A stretch of DNA of 64,000 bases, from contig JAYRWE010000062.1 in NCBI GenBank assembly GCA_041918175.1, positions 1-64,000 on the forward strand, given 5' to 3'. How positions within the stretch are numbered: position 1 is the stretch's first letter; every line of letters starts with the position of its first letter. Origin of the DNA: JABWAN01 sp041918175. Its GTDB lineage: Bacteria; Zhuqueibacterota; Zhuqueibacteria; Zhuqueibacterales; Zhuqueibacteraceae. Of this stretch, positions 57,404 to 64,000 are shown in pieces. The position numbers were made by a program, and so were the translations under genes. A model generated the notes under the pieces. The model saw nothing but the letters and a program-made list of their open reading frames with translations. It did not search any database and was not told the origin of the DNA.

Positions 57404-58351
57404 ATGAAAAAAATCCGTGAACTCCTCTTGGGCGAGCAAGTCACCATGTTTGCCGTGCTCCAGCGCAAAGAGTTGAAGCAGAAGAAAAACGGCGAGCCAT
57501 ATCTGGTAATGGAAGTGAGCGACGCGTGGGATCACATGACGGCGCTGATGTGGTCGCATCTCGAAACTGTACAAGCCGAGGCCGGCAACATCGTCAAGCT
57601 CAAAGCCGTGGTGGATGAATATCAAGGCCACAAGCAGCTTAAAGTTGAAAAGATTCGCGTTGTGACCGCGGAAGATGAAGTGGACATGACGCAGCTCACG
57701 CCGACGACGCCGAAAGATCGCGCGTTGCTGTGGGAGCAATTTCAAAAGCTCATCGAAAGCATTGCCCAACCTTATTTGCTCGCCTTGCTGCGCAGAATTT
57801 TTTCCGATGAAAATTTCATTAAAGCTTTTTGCGACACGCCCGGCGGCAAGAAATGGCATCACGCCTATCTCGGCGGCTTATTAGAGCATACGCTCAACGT
57901 CGCGACGCTGTGCGAGCGCATGGCAAAGTTGTATCCGCAAGTTGATCGCGATTTGCTCATTGCCGCGGCCTTGCTGCACGATCTCGGCAAAGTGGAAAGC
58001 TACACGCACGGCCCGAGTTTCGAATATACGGACAGCGGACGTTTGCTCGGGCATATCGTGCTCGGCGCGCAACTCGTGGCCGAGAAAATTAAACAGTTTC
58101 CCGAGTTTCCCCATGAGCTTGCCATGCGTTTGCAGCACCTGATCTTGAGCCATCAAGGTGCGTTGGAGCAAGCCTCGCCCGTGGTGCCGATGATTCCAGA
58201 AGGCTTCCTGCTTTACTATGCCGATGAAGTCGATGCGAAGATGAATGCGATTCTACGCATTGCCGAAAAAGAGCATCCCGAAGGCAGCAAATGGAGCGGC
58301 TATGTGAATTTACTCGAACGCTATCTGTACTTGGGCGCAACAACCAGGTGA
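57404..58351 (+). CDS. HD-domain 3'-5' exonuclease, YhaM-like
   Basis: A 315-residue protein with an OB-fold N-terminus (residues 10-90: GEPYLVMEVSDAWDHMTALM) and an HD phosphohydrolase domain (about 150-290: HHAYLGGLLEHTLNVATLCERM, H162; LHDLGKVESY, H192-D193). This order matches YhaM/CBF1-type 3'-5' exoribonucleases, which process RNA or DNA ends. The Met at 57404 is chosen; the upstream frame encodes only the Uma2 fragment. It is followed by a haloperoxidase gene with 21 bp between them. Confidence 0.9.
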   Translation: MKKIRELLLGEQVTMFAVLQRKELKQKKNGEPYLVMEVSDAWDHMTALMWSHLETVQAEAGNIVKLKAVVDEYQGHKQLKVEKIRVVTAEDEVDMTQLTPTTPKDRALLWEQFQKLIESIAQPYLLALLRRIFSDENFIKAFCDTPGGKKWHHAYLGGLLEHTLNVATLCERMAKLYPQVDRDLLIAAALLHDLGKVESYTHGPSFEYTDSGRLLGHIVLGAQLVAEKIKQFPEFPHELAMRLQHLILSHQGALEQASPVVPMIPEGFLLYYADEVDAKMNAILRIAEKEHPEGSKWSGYVNLLERYLYLGATTR

Positions 58352-58372
58352 CAATCACAAGGAGGTGTGCTG

Positions 58373-60577
58373 ATGAACTTCAAAACCATTTTAGTGATCG
58401 CAGGAGTGAGCCTAGCGGCGTTGACCGTAGCTTCATATGCGCAGCACTCCGTGGCGCGGCAATGGAACGAGGTGCAGCTTGATGCGGTGCGGCGCGATTT
58501 CGCGCGGCCGACGGTTCATGCCCGTAATCTATTTCATGCCGCGATTATCATGTATGATGCGTGGGCGGCATATGATCCCGTGGCAGATACCTATTTGCTC
58601 GGCAACACCATCGGCACATTTACGTGCAAATTCAACGGTATTAGCTCTCCGGCCAATGTGCAAGCCGCGCGCAATGAAGCGATCAGCTATGCCATGTATC
58701 GTTTTCTGCGGCATCGCTTTCAACGCTCGCCCGGCGCCGCCGCTTCATTTGCGGAGTTTGATTCGCTGATGAATATACTCGGCTACAATCCGATGTTCGC
58801 CTCGATTGATTATTCCGGCGGCTCGGCCGCGGCTTTGGGAAATTATCTCGCGCAATCAATAATCGAATATGGCTTGCAAGACGGTGCGAACGAGCAGAAC
58901 GATTATGCCTATCAACATTATGAGCCTCTCAACCCACCGATGATTCCGATCAAGCCCGGCAATCCTACGTTTGTCAATCCCAACCGCTGGCAGCCCATGT
59001 CGTTGAAAGTGTTTATTGATCAAGCCGGCAACATCATTCCCGGCGATACGGTGAAATTCATTACGCCGGAATGGGGGCGCGTGGTGCCGTTTGCGCTCAG
59101 CGCCGCGGAGCGCAAAATTTTTCAACGCGACGGCGTGGATTGGTGGGTGTATCATGATCCCGGTCCGCCGCCGCAGTACAATCTCGCCGATGGCGCAAGC
59201 GCAAGTTCGGAGTTTTATCGCTGGAATTACGCGCTCGTTTCCACTTGGTCTTCGCATCTTGACGCGACCGATCCGACGAGGCTCGATATTTCTCCCGCGA
59301 GTTTGGGGAACGTGCAAAAGCTGCCGGAATCGTGGGATGAAATTCGGAATTTTTATGATATGCTACAAGGCGGCGATGCCGGTCGCGGTCGCGCTTTGAA
59401 TCCACGCACGGGTTTGCCGTACGTGCCGCAGATCGTGCCGCGCGGCGATTATGCGCGTGTGCTCGCGGAGTTTTGGGCCGATGGGCCAAAGTCGGAAACG
59501 CCGCCAGGGCATTGGTTCACAATTGTAAATTATGTCAGCGATCATCCGCTTTTTCAAAAACGTTTTCGCGGGCAGGGCGATATTCTTGACGATCTCGAAT
59601 GGGACGTGAAAGCCTATCTCGCGCTCGGCGGCGCCGTGCACGATGCCGGCATCACGGCGTGGGCGCTCAAAGGTTGGTATGATTACACGCGCCCGATCTC
59701 ATCGTTGCGTTGGCTCGGCGGCAACGGCCAAAGCAGCGATCCGAATCTTCCCAATTATTCGCCGCATGGTTTGGCATTGATTCCGGGCTTCATCGAGCAA
59801 GTGCAACCCGGCGAGGTGCTTGCCGGCCAGAACAACGAGAATGTCGGCAAGATCAAGCTCAAAGCGTGGCGTGCGCATGATTACATCGGCAATCCCGATA
59901 CCGACGTCGCGGGAGTCGGATGGATTCTTGCGGATAATTGGTGGCCGTATCAACGCCCGACGTTTGTGACGCCGCCGTTCGCAGGATATGTTTCGGGGCA
60001 TTCGACGTTTTCGCGCGCGGCCGCGGAAGTGATGACGCTGCTCACGGGCGATGAATATTTCCCGGGTGGCATGGGAGAGTTTTATGCGCATCGCAATCAG
60101 TATCTCGTGTTCGAAGATGGCCCGAGCACGGATATCGTTTTGCAATGGGCCACGTATCGCGACGCCTCGGATCAATGCAGCCTCTCGCGCATTTGGGGCG
60201 GCATTCATCCGCCGATTGATGACATTCCCGGCCGCATACTTGGAGAAAAAATCGGCATTGCTGCGTTTGCGCGTGCTGAACGTTATTTCAGCGGCCAGGC
60301 CAAGTTGTCCGCCGAAACGCGTGTGCCCGCGAAATTTGCGATTGCGGTTTATCCCAATCCGATTGGGCGAGGGCAGGCGTTGACGGTGAGGCTCAATCAG
60401 GCCGCGTTGAATGCGACCGTGCAGCTTTATAACTTGCAAGGGCAGATCTTGCGCTCATTCAAACCGCAAGCAAAAATCTTTTCAGTTAATACCGAAGCGT
60501 TGCCGGCGGGCATTTACTTTTTGCGCGTGGCAAATAAAATCTCGCAGGCGGCGCAGCGGGTTTTGATTTTGCACTAG
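58373..60577 (+). CDS. Secreted vanadium-haloperoxidase-like protein with T9SS sorting tail
   Basis: A 734-residue exported protein; the Met at 58373 has a perfect AAGGAGGT box. The PAP2/vanadium-haloperoxidase core (about 20-650) holds PFAGYVSGHSTFSRAAAEVMT with the catalytic His, and SRIWGGIHPPIDDIPGRILG with the His thought to bind vanadate. A Lys/Arg set lies upstream (KLPESWDEIRNFYD region uncertain). The last 90 residues are a type IX sorting domain (FAIAVYPNPIGRGQAL ... GIYFLRV). It probably oxidises halides outside the cell, or is a phosphatase of the same fold. Confidence 0.92.
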   Translation: MNFKTILVIAGVSLAALTVASYAQHSVARQWNEVQLDAVRRDFARPTVHARNLFHAAIIMYDAWAAYDPVADTYLLGNTIGTFTCKFNGISSPANVQAARNEAISYAMYRFLRHRFQRSPGAAASFAEFDSLMNILGYNPMFASIDYSGGSAAALGNYLAQSIIEYGLQDGANEQNDYAYQHYEPLNPPMIPIKPGNPTFVNPNRWQPMSLKVFIDQAGNIIPGDTVKFITPEWGRVVPFALSAAERKIFQRDGVDWWVYHDPGPPPQYNLADGASASSEFYRWNYALVSTWSSHLDATDPTRLDISPASLGNVQKLPESWDEIRNFYDMLQGGDAGRGRALNPRTGLPYVPQIVPRGDYARVLAEFWADGPKSETPPGHWFTIVNYVSDHPLFQKRFRGQGDILDDLEWDVKAYLALGGAVHDAGITAWALKGWYDYTRPISSLRWLGGNGQSSDPNLPNYSPHGLALIPGFIEQVQPGEVLAGQNNENVGKIKLKAWRAHDYIGNPDTDVAGVGWILADNWWPYQRPTFVTPPFAGYVSGHSTFSRAAAEVMTLLTGDEYFPGGMGEFYAHRNQYLVFEDGPSTDIVLQWATYRDASDQCSLSRIWGGIHPPIDDIPGRILGEKIGIAAFARAERYFSGQAKLSAETRVPAKFAIAVYPNPIGRGQALTVRLNQAALNATVQLYNLQGQILRSFKPQAKIFSVNTEALPAGIYFLRVANKISQAAQRVLILH

Positions 60578-60725
60578 CGGATTCGTTCAGCAAAGAAAGA
60601 ATCAAATTCAAAAAGTTCTTTTGATACACACGAATCAAAAGCGCACGCGGAAAAAGCAAAAGCCTTGGCGTGAGCATTCTTTTGTTCCAAGTCAATGGCA
60701 TGCGTTGGCGTTCGCAGAGGAGAAG

Positions 60726-60763
60726 CGCGCACGGTTTTAGAAATAAAGCCGCGTGCGTTTTTG
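60726..60763 (+). terminator. Possible rho-independent terminator
   Basis: CGCACGG and CCGCGTGCG pair with a small bulge, followed by TTTTT. It lies about 150 bp after the haloperoxidase stop. Pairing is imperfect. Confidence 0.35.
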
Positions 60764-60920
60764 ATCCGTGTGCAGCTCAAGTTTCGATTCGGCGCGAATA
60801 AATTTTTCGCGGCGCGATATTCCCTCTTGTATTTCCGCCCGTAATGTCGTATGATACGCCCGTGCAATCCCTTCGGGCGGCGCGAGAAATATGGCGAGCT
60901 GCGGCATGGTGCGATTGCAC

Positions 60921-60955
60921 ACGAGAGTCGTTATTAAAATAAATCAGACTCTCGT
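60921..60955. promoter_or_regulatory. Perfect 9-bp inverted repeat around an AT-rich centre
   Basis: ACGAGAGTC (60921-60929) and GACTCTCGT (60947-60955) flank GTTATTAAAATAAATCA. This could be an operator or an RNA hairpin in the leader of the helicase gene. Confidence 0.5.
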
Positions 60956-61140
60956 TCGCAAACTGCCCTCGTGGTCTTTGCCGAAATTCTTCTCAACTCT
61001 CTGTGTCAGGCCTGCCTCGCGCAGGCTCCTGCGAACGACTCCTTCCCAAATCTCTTTGGCGGAACGGTTCGAGATTTGATCTGAAGACCAAAAGATTCCC
61101 GAACCACTGGCTATTCTCATCCCTATTCATTAGGAGTAGT

Positions 61141-62619
61141 ATGTCGTTTCAATCCTTTGGATTGCACCCAGAGTTGCTCAAAGCATTGCAGCAGTATGGT
61201 TACGAAAATCCCACGCCGATTCAAGCGCAGGCCTTGCCGATAGCGCTCGCCGGCCGCGATTTGATTGGCTGCGCGCAAACCGGCACGGGCAAAACCGCGG
61301 CGTTCGCGTTGCCCATTCTCAACAAGCTGCATCACACTTCCAGCTCAAAAATTCGCGCGTTGATTTTGACGCCCACGCGCGAGCTGGCCGTGCAAGTCAA
61401 TGAAGTAATCTCCGCACTCGCGCGACGCAGCAAGTTGTACACGGCCGCGGTTTATGGCGGTGTCGGCATTCCGCCGCAAGAGCGCGCGTTGCGCCTCGGC
61501 ACGGACATTATCGTTGCCACGCCGGGTCGTTTGCTCGATCATCTTAAACGCGGCGTCGGCAATTTAGACGGCTTGGAATTTTTCGTGCTCGATGAAGCCG
61601 ACCGCATGCTCGACATGGGGTTCTTGCCGGAAGTCAAACGCATCATCGCGCGCTTGCCCAAGCAGCGCCAAACCATGATGTTCTCGGCTACGATGCCAAA
61701 AGAAATTCTCGCGCTTACGCATGAAATTCTGCGCAAGCCGGAAATGATTCAAGTGGGTCGGCAATCCGCGCCCGCGGAAGGCGTGAAGCAAGTGGTGTAT
61801 CCTGTGCCGCAACGTTTGAAAATGGATCTCCTGCTCAAGCTGCTTTATCGCGAAGACATGTCCTCGGTTTTGATTTTTACGCGCACGAAAATTCGCACCG
61901 AGCGCCTAGCACGCCAACTCGACGGCTATGGTTTTAAAGTCGCACGTTTGCACGGTGATCGCACGCAAGGCCAACGCCTCGCGGCCATGGAAGGCTTTCG
62001 CAGCGGGCACTATCGCATCCTCGTGGCCACAGACATCGCTGCACGCGGCATTGATATTGACGGCATTTCGCATGTGGTCAACTATGATGTGCCGGTAACG
62101 CCCGAAGATTATGTGCATCGCATCGGCCGCACCGCGCGCGCGCAGGCCATCGGCGAAGCATTGACGCTCATGGCGCATGAAGAGGAAGAATTTCTTTATG
62201 GGATTCAGCGCTTGATCAAAAGCGAGATTCCGCAGCATCGCTTTGAGGATTTCGATTATCGCGGCAAACCCACGACGGAAGCGCCGGAGTATAACGAAGA
62301 TCGGCCTTCGCGCGCCAGCCGCCGTCATTCTTTTTCGGAAAAAAGATTTGGTCACAAAGGTGGCCGCGAGAAAACTCGTACGCCGGAGCATGGCGCCCGT
62401 CGTGACAACGGCGCACGTCGTGAAAATGGCGCTTCGCCTCGTCGCGAACACGGCGTGCATGTTGTAGCCGAGCGTCGCACCAACGGAGCGACTCATCACA
62501 CCAACGGCGAGGCGCGGCACAGCGCAAGTCGTCCGGCCAAAGGCAAGCACCATCGTCGGGCGAATGCCTCGGCGCATGGGAAACCTCGTCGCAAACCTTC
62601 GCATGCTCCCTCATTCTAA
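61141..62619 (+). CDS. rhlE: DEAD-box RNA helicase, RhlE-like
   Basis: A 492-residue ATP-dependent RNA helicase. Q motif at 24-29, AQTGTGKT (45-52), PTRELAVQV, TPGRLLDH, DEAD (151-154), SAT (182-184), then a second RecA domain with ATDIAARGIDI and HRIGRTAR. The C-terminal 110 residues are very basic and low complexity (repeated NGARRENG- and GKPRRKP-type segments), an RNA-binding tail. AGGAG precedes the Met at 61141. It acts in ribosome assembly and RNA turnover, notably in the cold. Confidence 0.96.
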   Translation: MSFQSFGLHPELLKALQQYGYENPTPIQAQALPIALAGRDLIGCAQTGTGKTAAFALPILNKLHHTSSSKIRALILTPTRELAVQVNEVISALARRSKLYTAAVYGGVGIPPQERALRLGTDIIVATPGRLLDHLKRGVGNLDGLEFFVLDEADRMLDMGFLPEVKRIIARLPKQRQTMMFSATMPKEILALTHEILRKPEMIQVGRQSAPAEGVKQVVYPVPQRLKMDLLLKLLYREDMSSVLIFTRTKIRTERLARQLDGYGFKVARLHGDRTQGQRLAAMEGFRSGHYRILVATDIAARGIDIDGISHVVNYDVPVTPEDYVHRIGRTARAQAIGEALTLMAHEEEEFLYGIQRLIKSEIPQHRFEDFDYRGKPTTEAPEYNEDRPSRASRRHSFSEKRFGHKGGREKTRTPEHGARRDNGARRENGASPRREHGVHVVAERRTNGATHHTNGEARHSASRPAKGKHHRRANASAHGKPRRKPSHAPSF

Positions 62620-62651
62620 ATTGGGATTTGCAGAGCTGCATTTTTTAAACG

Positions 62652-62675
62652 GCGCTTCTTCGGAAGCGCTTTTTT
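62652..62675 (+). terminator. Rho-independent terminator of the helicase gene
   Basis: GCGCTTC-TTCG-GAAGCGC then TTTTTT: a perfect 7-bp stem with a C(UUCG)G tetraloop, 33 bp after the helicase stop. Confidence 0.92.
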
Positions 62676-62710
62676 ATTTTAGAGCATTTTCTGAATGAAG
62701 GAGAAATACG

Positions 62711-63445
62711 ATGACGCAACGTGTTGCACTCATCACCGGCGGAGCGCGCGGCATTGGGCGTGCGTTGGCGAGCGCGCTGGCGCAGAACGGGTGGGACGTG
62801 GCGATTTGCTATCGCCAGAGCGCGGTTGAAGCTCAACACTGGCTCGCAGAAATGCAGGAGCTCGGAGCACGTTGCCGCGCAGAGCAGTGTGATGTTTCGC
62901 AACTTGCTGCGGCGCAAGGCTGGGCGCAGCAAATTGAAAGCGAATGGGGCCGCATTGACGCGCTCATCAATTGCGCCGGGCCGTATCATCGCGTCGATTA
63001 TTTTCAAGAGACCGCGGCGGGCTGGCATGAGATGTTCGATCACAATCTGCATCCGATTTTTTATCTGAGCCACGCGGTTGCACCCGGCATGCGCGCGCGG
63101 AAGTGGGGACGCATTATCAATTTCAGCATGGCAAACGCGGAGCAATTGCTCGGGCAGCCGTTTGTCACCGCGCATTACATTGCTAAAGTCGGCGTGCTCG
63201 TGCTCACGCGCACACTCGCGAAACTGCTCGCTGCGGACGGCATCACGGTGAATTGCATTGCGCCGGGTTTTATTGCTTCGGGCAGCGCACCAGAGGAAGA
63301 GTTGCAAAAGATGGCGAGCAAAATTCCCGCAGGTTATATCGGCGCGCTTGATGATGTCGTTTCGGTGTGTCGGTTTCTGCTTTCGGAGGACGCGCGCTAC
63401 ATCAATGGCGCAAACATTCAAGTGAGTGGTGCGTGGGGGATCTGA
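62711..63445 (+). CDS. SDR-family oxidoreductase (FabG-like)
   Basis: A 244-residue classical SDR. Cofactor motif TGGARGIG (9-16), then NCAGPYH (88-94) and S139. The catalytic lysine K159 lies in AHYIAKVGV, but the Tyr at 156 is only three residues before it and the usual Tyr position (155) is His, so the YxxxK motif reads HYIAK. This is seen in some SDR subgroups and is worth checking. The NCIAPGFI ending is typical. It may be a ketoacyl or pteridine reductase; the substrate is unknown. It is a single-gene unit. Confidence 0.88.
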   Translation: MTQRVALITGGARGIGRALASALAQNGWDVAICYRQSAVEAQHWLAEMQELGARCRAEQCDVSQLAAAQGWAQQIESEWGRIDALINCAGPYHRVDYFQETAAGWHEMFDHNLHPIFYLSHAVAPGMRARKWGRIINFSMANAEQLLGQPFVTAHYIAKVGVLVLTRTLAKLLAADGITVNCIAPGFIASGSAPEEELQKMASKIPAGYIGALDDVVSVCRFLLSEDARYINGANIQVSGAWGI

Positions 63446-63450
63446 TTTTT

Positions 63451-63509
63451 GCCCACAAAACACCCGAATGGCACGAAAGCTTTTTCGTGTGTTTTGTGGG
63501 CAAATAAAA
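63451..63509. terminator. Long inverted repeat after the SDR gene, possible terminator
   Basis: GCCCACAAAACAC on the left pairs with GTGTTTTGTGGGC on the right, with an inner CACGAAA/TTTTCGTG stem and an A-rich tail. This forms a stable hairpin soon after the SDR stop. Confidence 0.6.
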
Positions 63510-63510
63510 A

Positions 63511-63540
63511 CCCCGTTGATCAATTGCCTAATCAACGGGG
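63511..63540 (-). terminator. Rho-independent terminator of the minus-strand gene at the right edge
   Basis: CCCCGTTGAT (63511-63520) pairs perfectly with ATCAACGGGG (63531-63540). Read on the minus strand, the hairpin is followed by TTTTT. It lies 46 bp after the stop of the partial gene. Confidence 0.8.
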
Positions 63541-63586
63541 CTGGCTGTGGAGGACGGCTCATCCGTGAGTCGTTTGAATTTTTAGA

Positions 63587-64000
63587 CTAACCGTTCTTTT
63601 CCCAGCGGCCGTGAAAGAAGCCTTTGCCATCGTTCGGGCGGCCGAGACGGAAGTGACCTTGCAGCGTGCCCGCTTCTTGTTTTTGACGATTGAACCATTT
63701 GCCCTCAAAGGTTCCGCCGCTGCGTTCGGCGTTGAATTGATACGTACCGCGCAACAGGCCGCTGAATTGACCGTTGCCGCTGATATACTTGCCGAAGAAC
63801 ACATTCTCGCCATTGTTGCGCGTGCCCCAAACTCCCTTCACAGAGCCCGCGTTCGTGCCTTCGCTGTTGATCCACTTGCCGAAAAACTCACCACCCTTTT
63901 CGTTTTTGCGCACCCAGCGTCCGGCCAAAAAGCCGCCGTTGAACTCACGCACTGCTTTTGAGTGGCTGATGATCGAAACCGCATGACCATTCGCGCCGAC
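63587..64000 (-). CDS. Partial gene, C-terminus of a Gly/Trp repeat protein
   Basis: The frame is open through the right edge, so the gene starts beyond the window. The visible 137 residues hold repeats of the type GxFxGKW or GxLxGxW: GGFLAGRWVRKN, GEFFGKWINSEG, VKGVWGTRNN, FFGKYISGNG, FSGLLRGTYQF, TFEGKWFNRQ, LQGHFRLG and FFHGRWEKN. This suggests a beta-rich repeat structure similar to MORN-like or beta-helical surface proteins. Family not known. Confidence 0.75.
   Translation of the reverse strand, partial: VGANGHAVSIISHSKAVREFNGGFLAGRWVRKNEKGGEFFGKWINSEGTNAGSVKGVWGTRNNGENVFFGKYISGNGQFSGLLRGTYQFNAERSGGTFEGKWFNRQKQEAGTLQGHFRLGRPNDGKGFFHGRWEKNG

Larger units (their letters stand above)
60578..61140. 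other. 563-bp intergenic region before the helicase gene
   Basis: No gene can be supported. It holds the possible terminator above, the perfect inverted repeat at 60921-60955, and a GCCTGC-ctc-GCGCAGGC hairpin at about 61012-61030. A long structured leader upstream of a DEAD-box helicase is common, since such genes are often cold-regulated, but no defined RNA element is recognised. Confidence 0.5.

Overview
The window looks like a chromosomal segment of a moderately GC-rich bacterium of the FCB superphylum (Bacteroidota, Ignavibacteriota, Calditrichota or a KSB1-like lineage). Two large secreted proteins (1636-3468 and 58373-60577) end in type IX secretion sorting domains with the YPNP(FNP) signature, an outer-membrane porin-like protein resembling the PorV/FadL group is present, and many genes encode signal-peptide or lipobox proteins. 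One promoter-like site has the TTG / TAnnTTTG form typical of that superphylum. The exact species cannot be told from the sequence alone.

Layout: 1-448 is a 123-bp tandem repeat array running into a LytTR response regulator (449-1207), then structured repeats and a secreted FG-GAP/UnbV protein. From 3583 to about 43554 most genes lie on the minus strand. They form short, tightly packed operons of exported or periplasmic proteins: hydrolases, peptidases (M28, S9/DPP-IV type, gluzincin), three PQQ-type beta-propellers, a class D beta-lactamase next to a serine beta-lactamase-fold hydrolase, an Ntn hydrolase, kelch and SnoaL-like proteins, plus two AraC regulators and a SpoIIE phosphatase. Start/stop overlaps of the ATGA or GTGA type are frequent and imply translational coupling.

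43862-48652 is a defence and toxin-antitoxin island: a DUF433/DUF5615 pair, then a C5-cytosine methyltransferase, Vsr repair nuclease and DUF4928-like putative restriction enzyme lying between the N-terminal and C-terminal remnants of an Eco57I-like (type IIG) restriction-modification gene, then a frameshifted methylase start, and a YefM/YoeB pair whose toxin carries an in-frame stop. 48736-53930 is a polysaccharide segment (a GT2 domain fused to a polyprenyl sugar-phosphate transferase, a UDP-sugar dehydrogenase, a dTDP-glucose dehydratase). 54287-63445 holds a D-aminoacylase, one Uma2 gene with two extra Uma2 fragments, an HD-domain 3'-5' exonuclease, a vanadium-haloperoxidase-like secreted enzyme, a DEAD-box helicase and an SDR oxidoreductase. 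The right edge cuts a minus-strand gene.

The most unusual theme is the non-coding DNA. Many intergenic spaces carry hairpin-rich interspersed repeats. In at least three families the outer arms or tails are conserved while internal stems differ in sequence yet stay self-complementary. Together with the nested restriction island and several gene stumps, this suggests a genome with active small-repeat dynamics and gene erosion. No tRNA, rRNA or CRISPR array was found.
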